NCBI GenBank assembly: GCA_002505455.1
Contig: DAVB01000002.1
Span: 1-62,588, forward strand
Reading direction: 5' to 3'
DNA length: 62,588 bases
Source of the DNA: Euryarchaeota archaeon UBA52
Lineage (GTDB): Archaea; Thermoplasmatota; Poseidoniia; Poseidoniales; Thalassarchaeaceae
The translations under genes were made by a program, and so were the position numbers. This document shows positions 26,289 to 37,124 of the stretch, in pieces (position 1 is the stretch's first letter; each line of letters starts with the position of its first letter). Below the pieces are notes generated by a model, which ran no database searches, was not told the origin of the DNA, and was given only the letters and a program-made list of their open reading frames with translations.

Positions 26289-27323
26289 TTAGACGTTTGG
26301 CGCTCTACCAGCCATAATTCGCCTCCATATTGGAGGTATTAAGCAAGGCCACCAACACGCGTAGTAACCAGAAGGCAGAGTTGGGGCATCGGGGTGAGGT
26401 CGGAGTTTCCAGAAAGGTACGGATGCGCGAAGATGGTGATCGCTATGACGAGTTAATTCGAGAAGACTCCAGCGTGACCACTTCGCTTCAGTGTTCCATG
26501 CATGCTCTGCTTGAAATTTCTTATCCGAATCATCACGTCTGAGTCCCCAGTGTCGGATGTAGTTGACATATTCGAGAGTCAAAATTGCTATCGAAGATAG
26601 AACGAACCAGCCGATAGCGATTGATGCTGCCTGCTTGTAGCCCGAGAAATATGCAACTGTCAGGACAGCAAATGTCGAGATTTGAATCAAGAGGCCTCTC
26701 CATGAGGGGTTTGAAAGGCCTGTTCTTCCTTTTTTATTGTGTATTCGCACGGATGATGAAAACTGCCCGGGAATGGTCCTGAGCCAGAATGACCAGATTC
26801 CTTCCTCAACTCTTGCACTCGCTGGATCTTCATCAGTGGCCACATTCCGATGATGGTTATGGTTATGTTCGGTTGTGAAATGAGGGTAGTTTATGCTGAA
26901 GAGGAGGAGTCGTGCCAGTCGCCATCCTGGACTTCTCGGACGTTGATGGCCCAGTTCATGAGCGGTCACTATTGCTGATGCCGCTGCTGCTAGACCTGTG
27001 GATAATGAGGCTGCAATAAGCCAAACTGTGAGTCCTTCTGAGAATGCAAAAATGAAGAATGAGCCCATCATTACAAAGTGTACAACCCCATGAATCCAGA
27101 GTAGCGTCATGAATGGCGTCCCAGAATCCCTAGGGGGACGAATGGTCTTTGACTGGCCCATCACAAGATCGAGAATTGGGCCGACGACCCATATGAAAAC
27201 GACGCCTAGGAGCGTATATGCTCCTCCGAGAAGATTCCCGGCGATTACCAGGGAGGGGCTGATGAGACCCAAAAGATGCAGAGGCCAGGGTTCGGGAGCC
27301 AGTGGCTCAACAACATCTTCCAT
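26289..27323 (-). CDS. AlkB-like membrane di-iron hydroxylase (alkane 1-monooxygenase family)
   Basis: 344 residues with six hydrophobic stretches. The histidine boxes are in AlkB order: AHELGHQR (~121-128), EHNHNHHRNVATDEDPASAR (~152-171) and LTRHSDHHLRAS (~290-301). The NYIRHWGLRR segment at ~254-263 corresponds to the AlkB-specific NYxEHYG box, but with Arg for Glu and Trp for Tyr. AlkB enzymes oxidise terminal methyl groups of alkanes or alkyl chains using O2 and electrons from rubredoxin; no rubredoxin is nearby. The variant box makes another substrate (fatty acid, xylene-like or lipid) possible. The membrane di-iron family is secure, the substrate not. Codes opposite to and abuts deoA. 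Confidence 0.8.
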   Translation of the reverse strand: MEDVVEPLAPEPWPLHLLGLISPSLVIAGNLLGGAYTLLGVVFIWVVGPILDLVMGQSKTIRPPRDSGTPFMTLLWIHGVVHFVMMGSFFIFAFSEGLTVWLIAASLSTGLAAAASAIVTAHELGHQRPRSPGWRLARLLLFSINYPHFTTEHNHNHHRNVATDEDPASARVEEGIWSFWLRTIPGQFSSSVRIHNKKGRTGLSNPSWRGLLIQISTFAVLTVAYFSGYKQAASIAIGWFVLSSIAILTLEYVNYIRHWGLRRDDSDKKFQAEHAWNTEAKWSRWSLLELTRHSDHHLRASVPFWKLRPHPDAPTLPSGYYACWWPCLIPPIWRRIMAGRAPNV

Positions 27324-27376
27324 GTTCTGTGTTAGAAGGGAGAATGGAAAAAGGTGTGCATAAACGCACTATTCGA

Positions 27377-27898
27377 TTATTCGTACAAAATAGAATGCGT
27401 TTTCCTCGCTTTAGCCACCTTAGGGGCAACTGAAAACATACAGTATGGCTGATTTGGATTTCGCTCGAAATAATCCTGATGATAATCCTCAGCGGGCCAG
27501 AAAACATCGATTTTTTCTAACTCTGTAACTATCTCATTCTCGTAGAATTCAGATGCTTTCAGAATTGCATCTTCTGCGATCATTCTCTGATTCTCATTTC
27601 CATAGAATATGCAACTCCTGTATTGAGGCCCGATATCATTCCCCTGCCTGTTGATTTGTGTCGGGTCGTGAAGGGTGAAGAATACGTCTAGAATATCCTG
27701 AAGTCTTAATTCATCAGGATTGAATGTGATTTTGACTACTTCGGCATGTCCTGTTTTCTTTCCACATATTTGCTCGTATGACGGATTAGAGACATTTCCC
27801 CCGGAATACCCGGATTCGAGTTCTATAATCCCCCTAAGCCCTTTCATGCCTCCTTCGATGCACCAGAAGCAACCGCCCCCGAGTACTATCTCATCCAT
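27377..27898 (-). CDS. msrA: Peptide methionine-S-sulfoxide reductase A
   Basis: 173 residues, full length for MsrA. LGGGCFWCIEGGMKGL carries the catalytic Cys (GCFWC); SGYSGGNVSNPSYEQIC and TGHAEVVKITFNPDEL, then FFTLHDPTQINRQGNDIGPQYRS, are all conserved, and EDYHQDYFERNPNQPYC gives the C-terminal resolving region. It repairs oxidised methionine in proteins with thioredoxin as reductant. An ATACAATAG element lies ~22 bases before the ATG at 27898 and may be its TATA box. It stands beside an oxygenase gene and in a marine surface setting, both consistent with oxidative stress. Confidence 0.95.
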   Translation of the reverse strand: MDEIVLGGGCFWCIEGGMKGLRGIIELESGYSGGNVSNPSYEQICGKKTGHAEVVKITFNPDELRLQDILDVFFTLHDPTQINRQGNDIGPQYRSCIFYGNENQRMIAEDAILKASEFYENEIVTELEKIDVFWPAEDYHQDYFERNPNQPYCMFSVAPKVAKARKTHSILYE

Positions 27899-27933
27899 AA
27901 TTGAATGAAAAGGCCCTATTGTATCAATCTACG

Positions 27934-30162
<2,229 letters not shown>

Positions 30163-30163
30163 T

Positions 30164-30169
30164 ATATCA
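30164..30169 (+). promoter_or_regulatory. Possible TATA element for the YbjQ-like gene
   Basis: TATATC lies just after the upstream stop codon, 20-30 bases before the candidate ATGs at 30189 and 30198, so this gene may have its own leaderless promoter. Confidence 0.3.
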
Positions 30170-30188
30170 GGAGTTTCTGGCATCGATC

Positions 30189-30524
30189 ATGCCTGCCATG
30201 ATTGATGGAATACACGTTGTAAGTACTGAAACGATTCCCGGATTCATAATCAAGGACCAACTTGGGGTGGTCTCAGGTTCAACGGTTAGAGCGAAAAATG
30301 TTGTACGTGATTTTACACAGATGCTGAAGAACATCGTAGGGGGGGAGTTGCCCCAGTATACGGAGTTACTCGTTGAATCCCGAAATGAGGCCTTCGCCAG
30401 GATGGTGGCCGATGCGAAAGCCAGGGGTGCCAACGGGGTTGTGAATCTGAGATTCGCAACTTCCGCCGTATCACCTGGCGCAGCTGAATTATTCTGCTAC
30501 GGAACCGCCGTAGTCACAGAATGA
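30189..30524 (+). CDS. YbjQ/UPF0145 family protein (putative metal-binding), soluble copy
   Basis: 111 residues from the ATG at 30189 (30198 fits the family's usual start too). The frame upstream of that is unlike any protein. YbjQ-family features: STETIPGFIIKDQLGVVSGS, RAKNVVRDFTQMLKNIVGGE, then ARMVADAKARGANGVVNLRF and AELFCYGTAVV. The proteins form pentameric beta/alpha rings and are annotated 'putative heavy-metal-binding', but no function is proven. A paralogue fused to a membrane segment follows in the next gene. Confidence 0.85.
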   Translation: MPAMIDGIHVVSTETIPGFIIKDQLGVVSGSTVRAKNVVRDFTQMLKNIVGGELPQYTELLVESRNEAFARMVADAKARGANGVVNLRFATSAVSPGAAELFCYGTAVVTE

Positions 30525-30559
30525 ACTTGGGGGAGTAGCCTCTGGAAACGAGTGAGCTT

Positions 30560-31102
30560 TTGTTCTACGCTGTATGCGGAATTCCGCTACTTCTACTTGT
30601 CCTGTGGGGCGTATTTTGGAGCATATACGGGCTCCTATTCTCGTTCGCTTATCCATTCATGTTCCTGTATGGCGCGTTTACCAGCTCATCGAAAAGGAGA
30701 GAATGGCAGGACAACCTGTTGATACGCGAGAAGCAAACCCTTTCCAAAACGGGCAAGGATGTACTTTCTATGGATAAACTACGAAGGCCCCAAGATGTAT
30801 CTGAGTCGGGTGTAATCTGGACAAGCATAGTGATTGGTCCCAGTCACTGGCAGCAACTACTTGCAGCGATTTACATGCTGTTCGGAGGTTCTATTGATAT
30901 CTATCGTGATTTGATAGCATTGGGGAGATCGGAAGTATTCCAGAGGTTGCGGGAAATGGCTACTGACAAGGGATATGATGCAGTAATAGGAGTCAGGCTG
31001 GATACGAGCATGATAGGTACGCACAGGGGAAAGAGCCAAGGTTCTAAGGGGATCGAGATATTTGCATATGGGACTGGTGTAAAATTTGATAAATCTCTCT
31101 GA
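30560..31102 (+). CDS. YbjQ-like domain with N-terminal membrane anchor
   Basis: 180 residues from a TTG at 30560; a CTG at 30542 in the same frame, after GGGGGAG, is the only upstream alternative before a stop, and there is no ATG or GTG. Residues ~5-40 form one or two membrane helices (GIPLLLLVLWGVFW, LLFSFAYPFMFLYGAF). The C-terminal part (~85-178) carries the YbjQ fold: GVIWTSIVIGPSHWQQ, FQRLREMATDKGYDAVIGVRL and KGIEIFAYGTGV, parallel to the copy just upstream. The stretch aligned to RAKNVVRDFTQML in the first copy is replaced by LFGGSIDIYRDLIAL, so the two copies are distantly related. Together with the preceding membrane protein it may form a membrane-associated ring complex. Confidence 0.7.
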   Translation: MFYAVCGIPLLLLVLWGVFWSIYGLLFSFAYPFMFLYGAFTSSSKRREWQDNLLIREKQTLSKTGKDVLSMDKLRRPQDVSESGVIWTSIVIGPSHWQQLLAAIYMLFGGSIDIYRDLIALGRSEVFQRLREMATDKGYDAVIGVRLDTSMIGTHRGKSQGSKGIEIFAYGTGVKFDKSL

Positions 31103-31126
31103 TATGTATCGATTATCTGTCTTTAG

Positions 31127-32212
31127 ATGGTAAATCTTGCAAAATTAAGGAATCATTCAAGGCAATTAGCCATTACAAAGGCGAATGAGGATATGGTCCA
31201 GAGCCCCGTGACGAAGATTGAGCCGCGTATCGCGGCTAAGCTTGCTAAGCAACGCTACCATCTGGTGGGCGAGCATGGCGGTGTCAAGGTCTGCCACTGG
31301 ACGAAGCAGTCCCTGATTGCGGACAGATCGTGCTACAAGGGAACATTCTACGGCATAGAGAGCCATGGGTGCATGCAGATGGCACCCAATGTGGATACTT
31401 GCAATCTAGGCTGCACCTACTGCTGGAGAGAGCCGCACTCAGATACTCTGAATAAAATCGACGATGACCCATATGAGCTCTATCTCCAGAGCGTTAGGGC
31501 CCATCGGAGGCTTCTGACAGGATTTGGCGGCAACCCGAAGGCTGATCGGGAGAAGTGGCTCGATGCCCAGAATCCGAAGCATGTCGCGATTTCTCTTAAT
31601 GGGGAGCCTACTCTCTACTCAAGACTAGGAGAGTTTCTCGATATATGTCATCAACATGGGACCAGTACCTTTCTTGTGACAAATGGCAGTCTTCCGAAAG
31701 TGATCGAGAGTCTGGATCCTCTACCCACTCAGCTTTATGTCAGTGTAGATGCTCCTAACAAAGAGATATTTGATCGGCTCTGTAAACCTAAATTCGATCA
31801 ATCTGCCTTCTACAAGCTTGAGCAGACTCTTGAGATTCTTCCATCGCTCGATACGAGAACGGTGTGCAGGCACACGCTCATCAAAGGCGAGTCTATGGGC
31901 CACCACGAGGATTATGCGAGGCTTGATCGGTTGGCTGATCCGGACTTCATTGAAGCGAAGGGTTACGTGTATGTCGGCAATAGCAGAAACAATCTGAGTA
32001 TTGAGAATATGCCGAGCCACGACGAGGTGATGGAATTCTCACAAGAGCTTGCACCGTTGGTAGACCGTGAGGTCTTGTCTGAGAGGCGTGAGAGTCGTGT
32101 GGCCCTTATTGGAAGGGAGATGATTCCTGTTAAACTGCCGGAGAAGATACGGGATCTCCCGAAGGATCTTGGTATTGCAAAGCCCCAGAACTTGTCTCTT
32201 CCGACGCTATGA
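31127..32212 (+). CDS. taw1: 4-demethylwyosine synthase (radical SAM), Taw1/TYW1
   Basis: 361 residues. It condenses pyruvate carbons onto N1-methylguanosine-37 of tRNA(Phe) to make 4-demethylwyosine. The radical-SAM cluster site is TCNLGCTYCW (Cys92, 96, 99). Three further cysteines at 56, 69 and 82 (VCHWTK, DRSCYKG, HGCMQ), each 13 apart, match the second 4Fe-4S site of archaeal TYW1 that binds pyruvate. ISLNGEPTLYSRLGEF and LYVSVDAPN are the GxPT-like and beta-strand elements. The eukaryotic flavodoxin domain is absent, as expected in archaea. Its partner Taw2 is at 12247-13152. Confidence 0.95.
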   Translation: MVNLAKLRNHSRQLAITKANEDMVQSPVTKIEPRIAAKLAKQRYHLVGEHGGVKVCHWTKQSLIADRSCYKGTFYGIESHGCMQMAPNVDTCNLGCTYCWREPHSDTLNKIDDDPYELYLQSVRAHRRLLTGFGGNPKADREKWLDAQNPKHVAISLNGEPTLYSRLGEFLDICHQHGTSTFLVTNGSLPKVIESLDPLPTQLYVSVDAPNKEIFDRLCKPKFDQSAFYKLEQTLEILPSLDTRTVCRHTLIKGESMGHHEDYARLDRLADPDFIEAKGYVYVGNSRNNLSIENMPSHDEVMEFSQELAPLVDREVLSERRESRVALIGREMIPVKLPEKIRDLPKDLGIAKPQNLSLPTL

Positions 32213-32224
32213 GGCAAGTTGGTC

Positions 32225-33238
32225 CTAAACAGGGACCATTGGCCTTGAAGAGCCGCATGATGGGCATTCTTGTGCTTCATCTGTGTAAACATACTTGCAT
32301 GCAGGGCAAACGGCAGCTAGAGTCAGATTGACAGGGGTAGTGTCGTCATCAGGGTCTTTTTCATCAGCCCTGGATATCGTCAAACCATCGCCATCAGGAT
32401 CGATATCAAATCTACCTGGGCCGCCGAGTTGGGTTAGGACTTCTGGAGGTAACGTCAATGTCCCTGTCTCATCGATTATGAGAGTTCGAGTGCTACTCAG
32501 ATCAGCGATGTCCACGTCATTTCCGTGTTGAGCGATAAATCTCCCCTCTCTCAGTTCGAGTGATCGATCTGCGAATGACGCGACTTCTCGGCTGTGGGTT
32601 ACAAGCAAGAATGCCACATCCTCTTCCTCGTGTAATTTGGCGAATAGAGACAGTACCTCTCTGCTAGTGATAGGGTCTAATGAGCCAGTTGGCTCATCAG
32701 CGAGTATGAGTTTTGGATTGGTGATAAGCGCTCTCGCAATGGCGACCCTTTGTTGCTCACCTCCGGAGAGCTGGGCAGGCATACCATTCGATCTATCGCC
32801 CATTCCAAGTTTATCGAGAAGCGCTTGTGCCTTTCTTCTGGAAGTTGCCGCGCTGACTCCACGATGTCTGAGTGGCTGCGCTACATTGTCAAGGGCGTTT
32901 AGATCAGGCAACAAATTAGCATCTTGGAATATGAATGAAACAGTTTCTTGACGTAAGCGGACTAGGTCTTGCCCCGTCAGTCGATTGATCTGAAGGCCTT
33001 GGAATGATACATCTCCAGCGCTGGGTTTCATTAGGCCACCAAGGCATTTGAGAAGCGTTGATTTTCCTGATCCGGAAGGACCCACTACAGCTACTGCCTC
33101 GCCGGGGCATACTTTGACATGAAGCCCCCGGAGTGCGACGACATTGCCATCCAAAGCACTTGATTCGTACACGTGGTAAAGGCCTTCGGCCTGAAGGATG
33201 TAATGCGGCTCTTGGTTACTAACATGGAATCCCCTCAC
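32225..33238 (-). CDS. ABC exporter ATPase (LolD/MacB type) with AbrB-like domain and zinc ribbon
   Basis: 337 residues from a GTG at 33238 (no in-frame ATG), preceded by GGGGGAG. The ATPase is complete: Walker A GPSGSGKST (53-61), Q-loop FIFQDAN, signature QLSGGEQQRVAIARAL (~156-171), Walker B LILADEPTGSLD and H-loop THS (~215). The extra C-terminus is unusual: residues ~252-290 (TLIIDETGTLTLPPEVLTQ, then GRFDIDPDGDGLTI) resemble an AbrB/SpoVT swapped-hairpin domain, and residues 311-328 form a zinc ribbon with CPACK and CPSCG. The tail could couple the transporter to DNA or to a partner protein. It starts five bases after the permease stop. The AbrB call is inference. Confidence 0.85.
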   Translation of the reverse strand: MRGFHVSNQEPHYILQAEGLYHVYESSALDGNVVALRGLHVKVCPGEAVAVVGPSGSGKSTLLKCLGGLMKPSAGDVSFQGLQINRLTGQDLVRLRQETVSFIFQDANLLPDLNALDNVAQPLRHRGVSAATSRRKAQALLDKLGMGDRSNGMPAQLSGGEQQRVAIARALITNPKLILADEPTGSLDPITSREVLSLFAKLHEEEDVAFLLVTHSREVASFADRSLELREGRFIAQHGNDVDIADLSSTRTLIIDETGTLTLPPEVLTQLGGPGRFDIDPDGDGLTISRADEKDPDDDTTPVNLTLAAVCPACKYVYTDEAQECPSCGSSRPMVPV

Positions 33239-33242
33239 GATA

Positions 33243-36200
33243 TCACTCCCCCTTTAGAACAACTGCTAGATCTGAATTCAGTGCACGTCTGGTGACCATC
33301 AGGAGAGCTGCGACGACGCTGACCAATACGAAGGCGTTGACGATTGCAAGTTCCATCCAAGGCCAGACGAGCGTCCTATCTACCGTTGCTTGCGATCCGA
33401 GGAAGATCTGGAATATGAATCCAAAAATATCGAAGAATCCGTTGAATGATTGTGCAATGCCGAGACCGAGGAGGATACCCAGGCCCATGCTCATTCCCAC
33501 TATGGCCAGTATCTCGAAGAGGACGAGTTTGATGATCTGCGAAGGGCTTGCTCCAATTGCTTGGAGGATGGCTAGCTCCTTCTTTCTCTGTGTCAGAACC
33601 AATGACAGGAATACGAAGGCTGAAGCCACTGAAGCCATAGATGCGACTACGAATTGAAGACTGAGGAGTCCCTGTGTACCGAAAATAAGACCCCCATTTC
33701 TCTCGACTTCGGAATGCGCACTGTTCCAATCGGATGCAACCGAGACACCTTGAATATTGACCAGCTCCGCGCTGAGCCGCTCAAGTGCGTCTTTACAATC
33801 AGCATTCGACTGGTCGCAGACTTCGAAGAACCAACGAGGGGAGGTGTGACTATCGACGGTTGCATTCCCCGCAAGTGTTCTGTATGTCGATTCGCCCATT
33901 AAAACGGCCTGTGTGGACTCTGCTCCGGTCATACCAGGCACCCACTCATGCGTTCCGATATACTGGAGGTTTGCTGAGGTGTACGTGATTGATATATCGA
34001 CCCCACTGTCTGTAAATATGGGTGTGAATGTTGGAAAGAATATTTCTACAGACCCACTATCAGTCTCGAAGAAGTCTAGGGCACTTTCCCCTATGGTGAC
34101 CGTGTTGCCGCCATAACTGTCCCAAGGAGCAGCTTGTTCATCCCAAATCAGAGTATCTTCATGGCCATCGAACAGCACGAGTGCGGGTACTAGCCCCCCT
34201 CCCTCCTTTGCAGCGACGAAAGTAGACCCCACGGAAATCATTGAGTCTACATTGTCGATCGCATCAGCCCCTAAGTTCTCAATCGCAGATTCTACTCGCT
34301 GGCGAGCGACGTCCTCTGAGACTGGGCCCTCGAATTGGACCTGGATGTCTGCTCCCACCTGAGCAGAGGCCGTTCTCTCATCCACAAGGGTGCCAGTGTA
34401 CCCCTGAACCGCGGCTAATGTAACGATTGATAGGGTCAAAAGTAGGATCACAGCAAGGCGATTAACAGATTCATTCGACCCTGATGATCTGAGTCCTCTC
34501 CGAATATCTGCTACAGCCTTCGACCATCCCACGATTTTGAGCACTATGCGCGGTGCTGCACCGCCGATTCGTCCGAGAACAAGAGCTCCGCCTATCCATA
34601 GGGCGAATGGGCCGAGTAGGGCGATTAAGGAGTCAACGAAAAAGCCGGTTATGATTCCACGTTCGCCGAACGGGCCCCAGCCCCCTGAGGTCTCTATGTA
34701 GCTCTCTACTGTGGCAATTATACCCATAAAGAAAGCCAGTATGTGCAACCAAGTCCTTGGTTTCTTTACGCCCTTTACCTTGCGGACCCCTTCATCGATT
34801 TCCATCTCGAGGAAGTCCTTGGTTCGAGCCCTTGCAACTAGATACGCTATCCCCACTGTGAGAAGGAAAACTGCGATAGTGTAGCCAACTCCTAGAGTGG
34901 GGTTGAGGTCTATGTCTCCCTTCTCGAAGGACATGAAACCGACTGCATCTAGAATGAGGGGGACTGAAAGTAATGCAACGATGTATCCAAGAAGCCAACC
35001 TACGATTGAGATAGCGGTCATCTCTCTCAGGACCATTCCCCTCAAACCGCGCTCGGTTCCCCCAATCACTCTGTGAATGGATATCTCTCTCTTGCGCTGC
35101 TCCAAGGATAGTACCAGCCCATAGACGAGTACTGCGAAGGAGAGTATGACTATGGGAATCATCAAGATGTAGTCGAAAACTTGGACAAGTCCAAGGAATA
35201 TTCTGAAGAAGAATAGTGAGCCGGCAATTAGATCATTGTATCTGATCTCGATTTCCTCGTCCGGCCCGTATCCTTCTCCCTCCAATTCTTTCTTGACATC
35301 TTCAAGCCAATCGGCTGCATCATCAGTGGAAGACGTCGGGAGGAGGCTTCTATCTATGGCGACTCCAAGATAGCCATGATCGTTGGCCATCAATACAGTC
35401 TTGTCCGATTCTGAAAGTGCCATATCGCCTACGATTACTGGGTTGAAGAGTAGCGTAGGATTGGTAAATGGCCATTCCTCATAGACGCCGACTATTGTCA
35501 GATTTGTGAGCGACATTGTCACGCTGCAGAACTGATAGCCGCCCGAATCTATGACTCTGGTGACCACCTCCCCCTCGCAATCCGTGAGTTCGCTTCCACT
35601 CGGTTGCGAGTCTGTCACATATGTGAGATTGAGATATGTGATTGTGTCATTGACCATCACCTCCGCTTGGCTAGCTATCTTACTGGGGAGTATGACCGGG
35701 TTTATTCCTGGTTGGACTGATTCAGGCCATGAGCCGTAAAGTATCCGATCGGAGTATCTGTTAGCAAGCTCCCCATCGAAATGTGATGAGTCAACGATTC
35801 TCAGAATACGGCCCCCGTTTATGGACGGGCCGTTCTCTAGCGCCTCCGGGTAATCCCATGAGACGCCGTCCCAGTTTCCGGTTGGGCCAGCAGCATCGAC
35901 GGCGTTCAAGGGCTGCGGTATGGCGAAGGCGCTGTCGAAGAATCCGCTTAGGCGTATTCCCTGTCGTCCGAAAACCAAGCCACAATCAATTATCTCCTCC
36001 CTATCCAAAAGTTCATCGCACACTGCAGACCATTCAGCCGAATCATTCGTTCTGGTCGTCCAATCAGATTCGCTATTGAAGTCGACTTTCGCATCGTAGA
36101 CTTCGTCAGAAAGCCCTCTCTGTAGAGCGCTCTGGGATAGGCCGACTCCGTAAGCAAAAACAGTGGTTATCACGAGGGATGCCAAGAATACGCCTGCGAA

Positions 36201-36317
36201 TACTGCAAGTCCTCTTTCTCTACCCCTCCATGCACTGCGGATTGCCGTGGAAAGATCAGATGAGATATCGGATAATTTATCCGCCATGGATTGATCCTCG
36301 AGTTTCTTCATACTCAT
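33243..36317 (-). CDS. ABC transporter permease with two FtsX/MacB domains
   Basis: 1,024 residues from the ATG at 36317, which overlaps the upstream TGA as ATGA; the ORF extends to 36344 only inside the ATPase gene. N-terminal helix GLAVFAGVFLASLVITTVFAYG, then a ~300-residue extracytoplasmic domain, then three helices typical of FtsX (IMIPIVILSFAVLVYGLVLS, AISIVGWLLGYIVALLSVPL, YTIAVFLLTVGIAYLVA). A second half follows: helix, ~250-residue ectodomain (with WFFEVCDQSNADCKDALE, a probable disulfide) and three C-terminal helices, with KKELAILQAIGASPSQI, the FtsX coupling motif. MacB/LolE-like systems move mechanical force rather than solutes through the membrane, exporting lipoproteins, peptides or toxins. 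The cargo here is unknown. Confidence 0.85.
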   Translation of the reverse strand: MSMKKLEDQSMADKLSDISSDLSTAIRSAWRGRERGLAVFAGVFLASLVITTVFAYGVGLSQSALQRGLSDEVYDAKVDFNSESDWTTRTNDSAEWSAVCDELLDREEIIDCGLVFGRQGIRLSGFFDSAFAIPQPLNAVDAAGPTGNWDGVSWDYPEALENGPSINGGRILRIVDSSHFDGELANRYSDRILYGSWPESVQPGINPVILPSKIASQAEVMVNDTITYLNLTYVTDSQPSGSELTDCEGEVVTRVIDSGGYQFCSVTMSLTNLTIVGVYEEWPFTNPTLLFNPVIVGDMALSESDKTVLMANDHGYLGVAIDRSLLPTSSTDDAADWLEDVKKELEGEGYGPDEEIEIRYNDLIAGSLFFFRIFLGLVQVFDYILMIPIVILSFAVLVYGLVLSLEQRKREISIHRVIGGTERGLRGMVLREMTAISIVGWLLGYIVALLSVPLILDAVGFMSFEKGDIDLNPTLGVGYTIAVFLLTVGIAYLVARARTKDFLEMEIDEGVRKVKGVKKPRTWLHILAFFMGIIATVESYIETSGGWGPFGERGIITGFFVDSLIALLGPFALWIGGALVLGRIGGAAPRIVLKIVGWSKAVADIRRGLRSSGSNESVNRLAVILLLTLSIVTLAAVQGYTGTLVDERTASAQVGADIQVQFEGPVSEDVARQRVESAIENLGADAIDNVDSMISVGSTFVAAKEGGGLVPALVLFDGHEDTLIWDEQAAPWDSYGGNTVTIGESALDFFETDSGSVEIFFPTFTPIFTDSGVDISITYTSANLQYIGTHEWVPGMTGAESTQAVLMGESTYRTLAGNATVDSHTSPRWFFEVCDQSNADCKDALERLSAELVNIQGVSVASDWNSAHSEVERNGGLIFGTQGLLSLQFVVASMASVASAFVFLSLVLTQRKKELAILQAIGASPSQIIKLVLFEILAIVGMSMGLGILLGLGIAQSFNGFFDIFGFIFQIFLGSQATVDRTLVWPWMELAIVNAFVLVSVVAALLMVTRRALNSDLAVVLKGE

Positions 36318-37042
36318 GATTCGACCCCCGCATCTTCGCCCCATGCAGACCTTATGTCGGAACTTGCAGTGACGCCATCCCTCATCAGAAGCATCCGATC
36401 TGCCTTTGATGCCAAGAGCGGGTCATGGGTTACCATCAACACAGAAATTGGATCATCGGGATCGGAGCAGAGCTCCTTGAATAATTCGATTACTGATTCT
36501 CCCGCTTTCACATCGAGATTGCCCGTTGGTTCATCGGCCAGCAGAAGCGGCCTGGATCCTGCGATGGCCCGCGCGACGGCAACACGCTGCTGCTGTCCTC
36601 CAGATAATTCATTTGGCATGAATCTCATTCTCTCAGAGAGGTCCACTCTTTCCATGGCTGATATGGCTCTCTGCTCTGCAACTTCAGAACTCATGCCTGC
36701 TAGTTCGAGCGATAGTATGACGTTCTCCAAGGACGTAATGTGGTCAAGAAGATGGAAATCCTGGAAAATCCAGCCCACGCCCTTTCTCCTAACTTCGATG
36801 ACTTGATTCGGGGATTTCGTACCATACTTCATCGGAGGATCGGCATTGATTTTGATACTGCCTGAGTCACCCTTCAGGAGGCCGCCGATGATGTTCAGAA
36901 GCGTTGACTTGCCACAACCAGAGGGGCCCATCAAGGCAACTAATTCCCCTTTTTTCATAGAGAGATCGACGCCTTTCAACACCTCAAGCCTACTTGAGCC
37001 CGTGCCGAATCCCTTCTTCAGACCCGACACCTCTAGGAGCAT
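36314..37042 (-). CDS. ABC exporter ATPase (LolD/MacB type)
   Basis: 242 residues, minimal ATPase: Walker A GPSGCGKST, signature NELSGGQQQRVAVARAI, Walker B LLLADEPTGNLD and H-loop VTHD. GVGWIFQDFHLLDHITSLENV is the Q-loop region typical of the MacB/LolD subfamily. It lacks the AbrB/zinc tail of the second ATPase. First gene of the three-gene transporter operon; the permease start overlaps its stop. Two different ATPases for one double-FtsX permease suggests either a heterodimer or alternative partners. Confidence 0.9.
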   Translation of the reverse strand: MLLEVSGLKKGFGTGSSRLEVLKGVDLSMKKGELVALMGPSGCGKSTLLNIIGGLLKGDSGSIKINADPPMKYGTKSPNQVIEVRRKGVGWIFQDFHLLDHITSLENVILSLELAGMSSEVAEQRAISAMERVDLSERMRFMPNELSGGQQQRVAVARAIAGSRPLLLADEPTGNLDVKAGESVIELFKELCSDPDDPISVLMVTHDPLLASKADRMLLMRDGVTASSDIRSAWGEDAGVES

Positions 37043-37124
37043 ACTAACGTGACGAGCACTGAACCATTATGATTCTTCGTCTGATGTAATGCTGCTTCAT
37101 TATGCATACGTTCCTTGGACTATC

